Shown here: piece by piece, positions 37,666 through 46,459 of the stretch
How positions within the stretch are numbered: position 1 is the stretch's first letter
Layout of the letters: the number at the start of each line of letters is the position of its first letter
Assembly: GCF_042678145.1 (NCBI RefSeq)
Contig: NZ_JBHUDG010000004.1
Location: forward strand, 262,002 to 326,001
Source: Pseudopedobacter beijingensis
GTDB lineage: Bacteria; Bacteroidota; Bacteroidia; Sphingobacteriales; Sphingobacteriaceae
Direction: 5' to 3'
DNA: 64,000 nt
Made by a program: the position numbers and the translations under genes
Notes under the pieces: generated by a model
What the model was told of the DNA's origin: nothing
The model's input: the letters and a program-made list of their open reading frames with translations, nothing else
Databases searched by the model: none

Positions 37666-38943
37666 TTAAGAATTTAGTCCCATTCTATTCGAATCCAATT
37701 TCAATAAGATAAACAGCAATATAGTAAAGCTTAAGAGCGAAGAACCTCCATAGCTTAAAAAAGGCAAAGGAATGCCTATTACCGGCATTAATCCTATGGT
37801 CATGGCTATATTGATAAAGAAATGGCAGAATATAATACAGGCTACACAATAACCATAAATTCGACTGAATGCAGATCGTTGTCTTTCTGCGAGGTGGATA
37901 ATTCTTAATAGTAAAATGGAGTAAAGTGTAACCACTACAAAGCTGCCTGCAAAACCCCACTCTTCACCAACGGTGCAAAAGATAAAATCGGTACTTTGTT
38001 CAGGAACAAAATTAAACTTTGTTTGGGTTCCCTGTAAATACCCTTTTCCTTTTAATCCTCCGGATCCAATAGCAATTTTAGATTGATTGACATTATATCC
38101 AGCTCCTTTTAAATCTTTGGTAATACCCAATAAAATATCTATCCTGCCTTTTTGATGTGGCCTTAAAACATTCTGATAAACAAAATCAGTACTAAATATA
38201 AAAGCTATGGATAAGACAAAACCAACACCTATACTGGTTAAAAGCTTTCTGTTCCTTTGAAAGTTATAAATTAATAAGGCTGTTAGCAGGATCAGGGCTA
38301 GTATAACGTATAGCTTTCCATATAACAAGGTGGTAATAAAAAGTAAAATCATGAGCAGGCCTGCAATCAGGTATAAAGGAGAAAGCCCCTCTCTGTACAA
38401 TACCAGAATTAAGGATCCAAATACCATTGCCGATCCGGTATCCGGTTGTAACATAATCAGGAACATGGGTAAGCCCAGAATGGCGAGACATATCAATATA
38501 ACTTTAAGATCGGTAAGCTTATAATTACCAGAACTTATATACCTGGCCAATAATAAGCTGGACGACCATTTTGCAAATTCAGAAGGTTGTAAGCGGAAAC
38601 TACCAATGGGTATCCACGCCTGATTTCCTGCTACATTACGTCCCACAACCAATACCAATACCAATAAAAGTATGGTGATACCATAGAAAACGGGAGAGAA
38701 GGTAATAAAAAACTTACTGTCTAATAGTAATATAGTCATACCAACCAGACAGGATATGATGATGAATATCAGTTGTTTGCCAAAGTTGGTGTTCAGGTCA
38801 AATATGGTAGTGGTATCATCAGAATATACCGAAGCGTATATATTAAACCAGCCAATAGTAACCAGACATAAGAAAAGCAGGATGGTAAAACCATCGACTC
38901 TGAAAAAGAAACCTTTGTTGCTGTTGGTAGAATAGTTATTCAT
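37666..38943 (-). CDS. rodA: RodA, SEDS peptidoglycan glycosyltransferase
   Basis: A 425-residue SEDS-family membrane protein with about ten hydrophobic helices. Family segments include QAWIPIGSFRLQPSEFAKW, MFLIMLQPDTGSAMVF and GIPLPFLSYGGSSLLSF. With PBP2 it polymerises lipid II during cell elongation. Its start overlaps the end of mrdA by 8 bp, so the two are translationally coupled. Last gene of the rod-shape operon. Confidence 0.95.
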   Translation of the reverse strand: MNNYSTNSNKGFFFRVDGFTILLFLCLVTIGWFNIYASVYSDDTTTIFDLNTNFGKQLIFIIISCLVGMTILLLDSKFFITFSPVFYGITILLLVLVLVVGRNVAGNQAWIPIGSFRLQPSEFAKWSSSLLLARYISSGNYKLTDLKVILICLAILGLPMFLIMLQPDTGSAMVFGSLILVLYREGLSPLYLIAGLLMILLFITTLLYGKLYVILALILLTALLIYNFQRNRKLLTSIGVGFVLSIAFIFSTDFVYQNVLRPHQKGRIDILLGITKDLKGAGYNVNQSKIAIGSGGLKGKGYLQGTQTKFNFVPEQSTDFIFCTVGEEWGFAGSFVVVTLYSILLLRIIHLAERQRSAFSRIYGYCVACIIFCHFFINIAMTIGLMPVIGIPLPFLSYGGSSLLSFTILLFILLKLDSNRMGLNS

Positions 38944-40864
38944 TTTCTTTTTTTGTAGCTGGCGATAATTGTACTTGTGTTGTTTGTTGGAGGTTGCTGG
39001 TAGTAGAATCTTTTTTTACCACAGGTTTAGCCGGTCTTTTAGGAACGGGAAGAAAGCTGGCATTTAAAATTCTATCTACATAGGCTTTAGGTCTGGATAT
39101 AGAGTCGCGTATAAATTTTTCAATCATTAAGCTGGCAATAGGAGCAGACCAGGTAGAACCGTAACCAGCATTTTCTATAATAACAGCAATGGCTATTTTA
39201 GGATTTTCACGTGGAGCAAAAGCAACAAATACAGAGTGGTCGGCACCATGAGGATTTTGTACAGTTCCAGTCTTTCCACAGACTTCTATATCACTGATTT
39301 TGGAGTAATATCCAGTACCTCCGGGTGAATTTACCACGTGGCTCATACCCTCAATCACAGGTTCGAAGTATCTTTCCTCTACACCAACATTTATTTTTTC
39401 ACTGTATTCTTTTTTAAGTATTTTTTTGTCACCAACAGCTTTCACCAGGTGAGGTTTGTAATAAAATCCTCTATTGGCAACAATAGCCATTGTATTTGCC
39501 ATTTGCAAAGGAGTAATCCCCAGCTCGCCTTGCCCGATAGATAAAGATATATTAAAGCTGGATCCCCATTTATCGCTGCCCCATCTTTTTGTATAATATT
39601 CGGCAGAAGGCAATAAACCCTTTCTTTCCGCAGGCAAATCTATGCCCAGTTCAGAGCCAATACCAAATTTGTTAACCGCATCTCGCCATCTGGTATAAGC
39701 CACGGATGGTTTAAGATTTGTGCGGTCAATTAATCTGTTGTAAACATAGCCGTAATAAGTGTTGCAAGAGCCTTCTATAGATCTGATGAGGTTGGTGGAA
39801 CCATGAACGTGGGTACAGCGCATTACGCCTCTTGAACTGTAACGATAACCGCCTCCGCAATAAAAAACAGTAGAAGGTGTTATCGCTCCAAATTGCTGGC
39901 CAATAAGTGCATTGATAACTTTGAAAATAGAACCCGGAGGATATTCTGCCTGAGTAGGTCTGATAAACATCGGTTTGTTAGGGTCTTTCAGTAACTTCAT
40001 GTAATTATTCCCTCTTTGGCGACCTACCATCATGTTGGGGTCATATTTAGGGCTACTAACAAAAGCCAATACTTCTCCGGTAGCAGGTTCAATAGCCACT
40101 ATAGAACCAATTTTATTGTTCATCAGCTTTTCACCGAATAGCTGAAGCTTTTTATCAAGAGATGAGATCAGTTTGTCTCCTGAAACAGCAAGGGTATCGT
40201 ATCTGCCTTCAAAAAAACTTCCCTGTTCTCTATTGTGCACATCAACCATAATGTTTCTTACACCACGTTGCCCTCTTAATAAATCTTCATAAGATCTTTC
40301 AATGCCCGATTTACCAATGTAATCTCCCAGTCTGTAAAAATTATCAGACTTTTCTATTTCACGTTCATTAACCTCACCAATATAACCCAGTAGCTGTGCT
40401 GCGGTAGAATCTGGATAATACCTTACAGATCTGTTTAAAACGTAAAAACCTGGAAATTCAAATAACTTTTCCTGAAGAGCGGCATAGGTGAAGGCTGATA
40501 ATTGTTTTTCAAATAAAGATTCTCTATACCTTGAATAGTTTACTGCTTTTTTAAACTTTTTATCAAATTCTTCTTTGGTAATATCTATTAATCTGCAAAA
40601 TTCTAAAGTATCGAATGGTTTTACTTGTCCGGGAACAACCATGAGGTCATAGATAGGTTCATTTTGAACCAAAACCTTTTCATTTCTGTCTAAAATGATA
40701 CCCCTGGCAGGATAGATAACCAGTTTTCTTAATACGTTGTTATCGGCAGAAAGCTTGTAGGAGTCATCAACAACTTGTATATAATATAGTCGTGATAACA
40801 GAGTTATTGCAACTAAAATAAATATGCCTTGTATAACGTACTTTCGGGCAAAAAAACTATTCAT
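38936..40864 (-). CDS. mrdA: Penicillin-binding protein 2 (MrdA)
   Basis: A 642-residue class B PBP. One N-terminal membrane helix (IQGIFILVAITLLSRLYYI), a dimerisation/pedestal domain with GIILDRNEKVLVQNEPIYDL, then the transpeptidase with SIFK (active Ser in PPGSIFKVINAL), SCN (EGSCNTYYGY) and KTGT (CGKTGTVQNPHG). A Lys/Gln/Thr-rich tail ends the protein. It cross-links peptidoglycan with RodA during elongation. Confidence 0.95.
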   Translation of the reverse strand: MNSFFARKYVIQGIFILVAITLLSRLYYIQVVDDSYKLSADNNVLRKLVIYPARGIILDRNEKVLVQNEPIYDLMVVPGQVKPFDTLEFCRLIDITKEEFDKKFKKAVNYSRYRESLFEKQLSAFTYAALQEKLFEFPGFYVLNRSVRYYPDSTAAQLLGYIGEVNEREIEKSDNFYRLGDYIGKSGIERSYEDLLRGQRGVRNIMVDVHNREQGSFFEGRYDTLAVSGDKLISSLDKKLQLFGEKLMNNKIGSIVAIEPATGEVLAFVSSPKYDPNMMVGRQRGNNYMKLLKDPNKPMFIRPTQAEYPPGSIFKVINALIGQQFGAITPSTVFYCGGGYRYSSRGVMRCTHVHGSTNLIRSIEGSCNTYYGYVYNRLIDRTNLKPSVAYTRWRDAVNKFGIGSELGIDLPAERKGLLPSAEYYTKRWGSDKWGSSFNISLSIGQGELGITPLQMANTMAIVANRGFYYKPHLVKAVGDKKILKKEYSEKINVGVEERYFEPVIEGMSHVVNSPGGTGYYSKISDIEVCGKTGTVQNPHGADHSVFVAFAPRENPKIAIAVIIENAGYGSTWSAPIASLMIEKFIRDSISRPKAYVDRILNASFLPVPKRPAKPVVKKDSTTSNLQQTTQVQLSPATKKENE

Positions 40865-40903
40865 CTTAAATGGAATGTATGGTGCTGAACTTTACAACGT
40901 AAA

Positions 40904-40911
40904 CAAAAATA
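40904..40911 (-). promoter_or_regulatory. Possible internal promoter of mrdA-rodA
   Basis: On the minus strand TATTTTTG fits TAnnTTTG, 40 bp upstream of the mrdA start, inside the 213-bp gap after mreD. No clear -33 element was found. Confidence 0.35.
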
Positions 40912-41077
40912 GTATCTTTTAGTTTAAAGTTGAAACTTATCTCTACGAGCTTTAATTAACGACTTTAAGTCCGGTATCTGTATGTCACCGTAAAAGAGAT
41001 ATGTTAATTTTACAGATTATTCTAAAATCAGATTGTTAGATCAAAGGTTTTAGCACCTCTTCAGGTTTTTTCAGCAA

Positions 41078-41599
41078 TTACTGCCTTTGTTTCTTTTTCT
41101 TGTAAAAAACAAGTTCGGTAATTAAAATCAGTAATATGGTTAAACCAGAGCTAATAAATACCCTGCTTAAGGTTCCTCCAATTTCTGAAAACCTGAATAC
41201 TTCCAGGTTGAAAAGAAAAAAGTGATGTACCAGCGTTAATAATAGCGTGTAAAAGAAAAACCATCTGAAACCCATAATACCCAGAGCAGGTTCCGGATCG
41301 CTATCATAATTGTCTTTTTGTACCGTAATGTTGATGAAAAACACCCGCATAAGTGCTAGAATAGTACAGGCAGCAGCATTTAAACCTAAGGTGTCGTTAA
41401 ACATATCTATAGTAAAACCCATTAAGAAAGCTAAGGCAAACAAAAGCCAATTTGGAGTTTCGAACGGAAGCAGTAAAATAAACAGGATATAAAGGAAAGG
41501 TACATTAAGATTGTAGAACACCATATTCTTCAACAAGAAAACTTGTACGAATATTAGAATAATAAATCTAAGGACATTATTTAATAAAGTACTATTCAT
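41078..41599 (-). CDS. mreD: MreD-like rod shape-determining membrane protein
   Basis: A 173-residue inner-membrane protein with about five hydrophobic helices, placed between mreC and mrdA. The segment LAFLMGFTIDMFNDTLGLNA matches the MreD pattern (GxxxDxxxxxxxG). It overlaps mreC by 8 bp. A component of the elongation machinery. Confidence 0.88.
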   Translation of the reverse strand: MNSTLLNNVLRFIILIFVQVFLLKNMVFYNLNVPFLYILFILLLPFETPNWLLFALAFLMGFTIDMFNDTLGLNAAACTILALMRVFFINITVQKDNYDSDPEPALGIMGFRWFFFYTLLLTLVHHFFLFNLEVFRFSEIGGTLSRVFISSGLTILLILITELVFYKKKKQRQ

Positions 41600-42431
41600 T
41601 CAGGCTTTCTTTATTTTGAGATTCTAAATTAATCTGTTCTTCCGAGAAATGATTCTTTATTACGTAAACGTGTTGCAGCGAATAAAAATCAGTAGATAGT
41701 TTTACACTGATATCCAGAAAATTTCCTCCTCCTTTTACTCCTGATTTAGCTATGGATCCAATGAGGATACCTTTAGGGAAAATAACCCCTAATCCAGATG
41801 TAACTACTCTCATACCCGGTTTTATATTTAACTGGTTCGGAATGTCAGTAAGCGTTACGTGATTTGGATCTTTACCATCCCATATCAAAGGACCAAAATA
41901 AGGAGTACCCTCAATTGAAGATGTAATTCTGGTATCTTCATGTAAAATAGACTGTATGGAAGCAAAATCATTAGATACGTTCCATATAATTCCCACTAAA
42001 CCCGAAGGGCCAATAACTCCCATTCCTTTTTTTAAGCCATGCAGAGCACCTTTATTGATGGTAAGATAGTTGTTCCTTGCTGTTATCGTTTTGTTAATGA
42101 CTTCTGCCTCTATGTATTCATATTGTGTTCTGTGAACAGTATCTTTAACCAATTCAGTTTTTAGGCTATCGTTAAAGAAAGAGGATGGTAACATATTACG
42201 CAGTCGGGCATTTTCTTTTGCAAGACTGTCGTTCACAATTTCCAGATGAAGATATTTGGTAATTTGGTTTACCTGACTGTAAATATTACCAATAACTTCG
42301 TTTGACGAATTTAAAGTGCTTGCTCTTTGGAAATCGTTATTGCGAACCAATAAGATAATAGAGGCTACAAAAAAAATAACGAATAAAAAGAAGGCGTTAT
42401 AATTATTAATAAACCTCCAAAGATTACGCAT
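41592..42431 (-). CDS. mreC: Rod shape-determining protein MreC
   Basis: A 279-residue bitopic protein: short cytoplasmic N-terminus, one helix (AFFLFVIFFVASIILLV), a coiled coil at about 55-95 and the periplasmic beta domain with the conserved NYLTINKGALHGLKKGMGVI and GLVGIIWNVS blocks. It links MreB to the periplasmic wall synthases. Confidence 0.93.
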   Translation of the reverse strand: MRNLWRFINNYNAFFLFVIFFVASIILLVRNNDFQRASTLNSSNEVIGNIYSQVNQITKYLHLEIVNDSLAKENARLRNMLPSSFFNDSLKTELVKDTVHRTQYEYIEAEVINKTITARNNYLTINKGALHGLKKGMGVIGPSGLVGIIWNVSNDFASIQSILHEDTRITSSIEGTPYFGPLIWDGKDPNHVTLTDIPNQLNIKPGMRVVTSGLGVIFPKGILIGSIAKSGVKGGGNFLDISVKLSTDFYSLQHVYVIKNHFSEEQINLESQNKESLNE

Positions 42432-42590
42432 ACCTAACTTCCGAATTTTAGATTTACGATTTTAGATTTACGGGAGTTAAACGTTTTTTTATTCAGTAAC
42501 ACTGCAATTCTGCAGATGATTTTTAATAAACGTTAATATACCAGATATATAGATTTAACGTGGTAGGCCACCGAAAATCTAAAATCAAAA

Positions 42591-43613
42591 TTATTGTAAT
42601 AAAAACTTAAAGTTTTGAGTGTTTTTAAGCGCAATGCCTGTACCCCTTACAACCGCTCTCAACGGATCGTCAGCAACGTGAACAGGTAACTTTGTCTTAG
42701 CACTGATACGTTTATCCAAGCCTCTTAGTAAAGCACCGCCTCCAGTTAAATAAATACCCGTTTGGTAAATATCAGCAGAAAGCTCAGGAGGAGTTATTTC
42801 CAATGCTTTTAAGATAGCTTCTTCAATTTTAGAGATAGATTTATCTAAACAATGCGCAATCTCAGTATAAGAAACTGTAATTTGCTTAGGCACACCAGTC
42901 ATTAAGTCACGTCCTTGAACAGCAAAATCTGCAGGCGGATCTTGTAACTCTGGCAAAGCAGAACCTACTTCAATCTTAATTCTCTCAGCAGTTCTTTCAC
43001 CAATCATAATGTTGTGCTGACGACGAATATAGTTTACAATATCCGAATCAAAGTTATCTCCGGCAGTTCTGATAGACTGATCGCATACAATACCAGATAA
43101 AGCAATAACTGCAATTTCAGTAGTACCGCCACCAATATCGATAATCATATTACCCATAGGCTCCTCCACATCAATACCAATACCAACAGCCGCCGCCATA
43201 GGCTCATGAATAAGGTAAACCTCTTTTGCGCCTGCAATTTCAGCAGAATCTTTAACAGCTCTTTTTTCCACCTCGGTAATACCAGAAGGAATACAGATTA
43301 CCATTCTTAAAGAAGGGAAAAACCAACCTTTTCCGTTGTTGATCATTTTAATCATACCACGAATCATGTATTCGGCAGCATTAAAATTGGCAATTACACC
43401 ATCTTTTAAAGGACGAACAGTTTTTATGTTTTCGTGTGTTTTACCTTCCATTTGCATGGCCTGGCGGCCAATGGCGATAACCTTATTTGTAGTTCTGTCA
43501 AAGGCAACAATAGATGGTTCATCTACAACCACTTTATCGTTATGTATAATGAGGGTGTTGGCAGTACCCAAGTCAATTGCTATTTCTTTTGTAAACCAGT
43601 TAAATAAACCCAT
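42591..43613 (-). CDS. mreB: Actin-like rod shape protein MreB
   Basis: A 340-residue MreB. It starts with a membrane-binding segment (MGLFNWFTKEIAIDLGTANT) that includes the phosphate-1 motif; IDIGGGTTEIAVIALSG is phosphate-2 and LTGGGALLRGLDKRI the adenosine motif. It forms filaments that guide lateral wall synthesis. First gene of the mreBCD-mrdA-rodA run; a 159-bp gap to mreC carries a repeated TTTAGATTTACG but no gene. Confidence 0.97.
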   Translation of the reverse strand: MGLFNWFTKEIAIDLGTANTLIIHNDKVVVDEPSIVAFDRTTNKVIAIGRQAMQMEGKTHENIKTVRPLKDGVIANFNAAEYMIRGMIKMINNGKGWFFPSLRMVICIPSGITEVEKRAVKDSAEIAGAKEVYLIHEPMAAAVGIGIDVEEPMGNMIIDIGGGTTEIAVIALSGIVCDQSIRTAGDNFDSDIVNYIRRQHNIMIGERTAERIKIEVGSALPELQDPPADFAVQGRDLMTGVPKQITVSYTEIAHCLDKSISKIEEAILKALEITPPELSADIYQTGIYLTGGGALLRGLDKRISAKTKLPVHVADDPLRAVVRGTGIALKNTQNFKFLLQ

Positions 43614-43915
43614 TTAATTTTTCTATCTATATCTGTAATGAAGATGCAAAGGTGCAAAAAAAATATTCTTAAATGTAAGAACTCCTGCAATTTATATCTC
43701 AATTATATACTTTTTATTCTAAGGCTAATTTGCTTTTATTTTTTGTTTTTACAGTTATAAAGAGGGTGTGTGTGTTGCTTTTTTAGATAAAAGCTTAAAA
43801 TAAATTGCTGTTTTTTATCTTGTTGAAGATTGGTTGTGAAAAATAGAAATCAAATGTACCTAAAAATGTATATTTAGAGTTTTGAATATATTACAACAAA
43901 CCTTATAAAAAATTA
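43614..43915. other. Divergent promoter region mreB / GH20
   Basis: 302 AT-rich bases without a gene. On the minus strand CACCTTTG (43647-43654) is a near match to TAnnTTTG, 33 bp upstream of mreB. No clear promoter was seen for the GH20 gene. Confidence 0.45.
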
Positions 43916-46399
43916 ATGATGTTTAAAAAGTTGCTTATCGGAATCTGTTTTGTTTTATTACATGTTAATCTGATTGCACAAAATATAGCCGATAAAATTC
44001 AGGTGCGCTGGAAACTGGTAGAGACAGTACCGTCTAAAGCCAATCCGGTATCCAGACTTACGCTGGTGAATTTAACCAACGAATCTTTATCGTGTCAGGG
44101 CTGGAGTCTCTGGTTTAATTTTATGCGAAGGATTGATCCAAAATCAATTGATCCTAAGTTTAGTATCACCCATAGAAATGGAGATCTATATGAGCTGGAA
44201 TTTAAAAATACCCAAATGCAATTGCCTGCAAAGGGTACTTTCGAGATCGATTTTGTAACATTAGGCACCATTCCTAATTATACAGATGCTCCCGCCGGAT
44301 TATATGTTTTAGGCAAAGAGGGCAAATCTGTAGAAACAATATCCAATTATGTGGTAGAACCAGTAGTTTTTTCACGCGAGCAAACATTACAAAACCTGTC
44401 TGCTCAATATGAAGAAAATACAAGATTAGAATTGAATAATAAGCAGCAGCTAATTATTCCCCAGCCGCTTTCCGTAAAGACAAGCCCAGGAAAATTCACC
44501 CTCACTCCCAAAACTACCTTATGGGCAGATGCTATACTGTCTGCAGAAAAAGATTATTTAAATGAGTTTATGAAAAACACATTTGGTTTTTCGTTTTCTT
44601 CAACAGACAAACAAAATGCATCCATTAAACTAATGCACAACCCAAAACTGGAAGCAGAAGAATACAGTCTTAATATTACAGACAAGCAGATAGAAATACA
44701 TTCGTCAACCTCAACAGGAGCTTTTTATGCTTTGCAATCGGTGAAAAACCTGATTAAAGGAGATGCTTGGGGAAATAAACTGACCGGTTTAGATTTGCCT
44801 TTGCTTAGCGTTAAAGACAAACCAAGGTTTGGCTACAGGGGAGTAATGGTTGATGTTGCCAGAAACTTTCATAACAAACAGTCTGTCCTTAAAATTATAG
44901 ACGTAATGGCCATGTATAAACTCAATACATTGCACCTTCATTTAAATGACGATGAAGGATGGCGATTGCAGATTCCGACTTTACCAGAACTTACCGAAGT
45001 AGGAAGCAGACGTTCTGTAGAATATTTTAACGGATTGGCTTTACAGCCGGGATATGGTTCCGGTGCAAAGGCAACGGAGCAATCTTTTTATACTGAAAGT
45101 GATTTTGTAGAGATCCTGAAATATGCAGCTAAAAATCATATTAATATAATACCAGAATTAGAAACCCCAGGACATGCCCGCGCAGCTATAAAATCTATGG
45201 AAATGAGATATAGGAAATTTATGGCTAAAGGAAATCAGCAAGAAGCAGAGAAATATCTGTTAAATGATTTTGGAGATCAATCGGTTTATAGTTCTGCCCA
45301 ACATTGGAATGATAACGTGATGAATGTGACTATGCCCTCTACTTACAGGTTTATTTCTTTGGTTATAGATGAGATTGGTGAAATGTACAGAAAAGCAGGT
45401 CTGAAAATGAAAACTATACATTTAGGAGGCGACGAGGTTCCAAGAGGTGCATGGGAGAAATCACCAAAGATCAGAACTTTGATGGACAGCCTCAAAATTA
45501 CATCCGTACACGAGGTATGGCCGTATTATATATCGAAAGTAGCAGACTTATGTGCTTCTAAAAATGTGGCGTTGGCCGGATGGGAAGAAATGGGAATGGT
45601 TAATAAGGGAAAGGGAATGGAAACCAATCCAGCTTTAGCCAAGAAAAATATTCAGGTAGATGTGTGGAACAATTTAATTGGAGGCAAACAAGAAGATCTG
45701 GCTTATAAATTAGCGAATGCAGGATATAAAGTTGTATTTGCCAGCGCCAATAACTTTTACCTGGATTTAGCATGGAAAAATACCTATACTGAGCCGGGAC
45801 ATACCTGGGCAGGTTTTACAAATATTTATAAATCTTATTCTTTTTTGCCATCAAACTATTATCTCACCGTTTACGAAGACAGTAAAGGCAAAAAAGTAGA
45901 ACCCTCATTTTTTGATAAAAAGGAAAAATTAACCGCAAAAGGAAAAGAAAATCTGATAGGTATTAAAGCAGCTATTTGGACAGAGAAGGTAACAACAGGA
46001 GACCGATTGGAATATATGTTGTTTCCACGTGTACTGGCATTGGCAGAACGAGCATGGAGAGCAGAAACAGACTGGGAGAAATCAGGAACTTATAACAAAG
46101 TAGTTTTGGAAAAAGAATATGCCTCTTTCATGAATAAACTGGGTAATGACGAATTGAAGAAGCTGGCACAATTAAATGGCGGTTATAATTTTCGTCTACC
46201 AGCTATAGGAGTTAAAATCATGCAAAACAATTTAGTGCTAAATACCGAATATCCTGGTTTCGATGTTTATTATGCCATTAACGGCAGCGAACCAAAGAAA
46301 TACGACAAACCTATTGCTTACGATAAATCTAAAATTTACAAATTTAAAGTGGTGCAGGGAAAGAGAGAGGGGGTGGAAACTGTAATAGGTTTAAATTAA
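43916..46399 (+). CDS. GH20 beta-N-acetylhexosaminidase
   Basis: An 827-residue exported exo-hexosaminidase. Order of parts: signal peptide (to about 22), an N-terminal carbohydrate-binding domain, the GH20b domain (LIIPQPLSVKTSPGKFTLTP), the catalytic barrel (GYRGVMVDVARNF, LHLHLNDDEGWRLQIP, the catalytic pair in HLGGDEVPRGAW, AAIWTEKV) and a C-terminal domain. It removes terminal GlcNAc or GalNAc from chitin- or glycoprotein-derived oligosaccharides by substrate-assisted catalysis. It ends 60 bp before the CRISPR array and reads toward it. Confidence 0.93.
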   Translation: MMFKKLLIGICFVLLHVNLIAQNIADKIQVRWKLVETVPSKANPVSRLTLVNLTNESLSCQGWSLWFNFMRRIDPKSIDPKFSITHRNGDLYELEFKNTQMQLPAKGTFEIDFVTLGTIPNYTDAPAGLYVLGKEGKSVETISNYVVEPVVFSREQTLQNLSAQYEENTRLELNNKQQLIIPQPLSVKTSPGKFTLTPKTTLWADAILSAEKDYLNEFMKNTFGFSFSSTDKQNASIKLMHNPKLEAEEYSLNITDKQIEIHSSTSTGAFYALQSVKNLIKGDAWGNKLTGLDLPLLSVKDKPRFGYRGVMVDVARNFHNKQSVLKIIDVMAMYKLNTLHLHLNDDEGWRLQIPTLPELTEVGSRRSVEYFNGLALQPGYGSGAKATEQSFYTESDFVEILKYAAKNHINIIPELETPGHARAAIKSMEMRYRKFMAKGNQQEAEKYLLNDFGDQSVYSSAQHWNDNVMNVTMPSTYRFISLVIDEIGEMYRKAGLKMKTIHLGGDEVPRGAWEKSPKIRTLMDSLKITSVHEVWPYYISKVADLCASKNVALAGWEEMGMVNKGKGMETNPALAKKNIQVDVWNNLIGGKQEDLAYKLANAGYKVVFASANNFYLDLAWKNTYTEPGHTWAGFTNIYKSYSFLPSNYYLTVYEDSKGKKVEPSFFDKKEKLTAKGKENLIGIKAAIWTEKVTTGDRLEYMLFPRVLALAERAWRAETDWEKSGTYNKVVLEKEYASFMNKLGNDELKKLAQLNGGYNFRLPAIGVKIMQNNLVLNTEYPGFDVYYAINGSEPKKYDKPIAYDKSKIYKFKVVQGKREGVETVIGLN

Positions 46400-46459
46400 T
46401 GTTTTGACTAGTATGCCCTTCTGTATGTGTTATAAGCAGATATAGGAGGGGTTCATTTT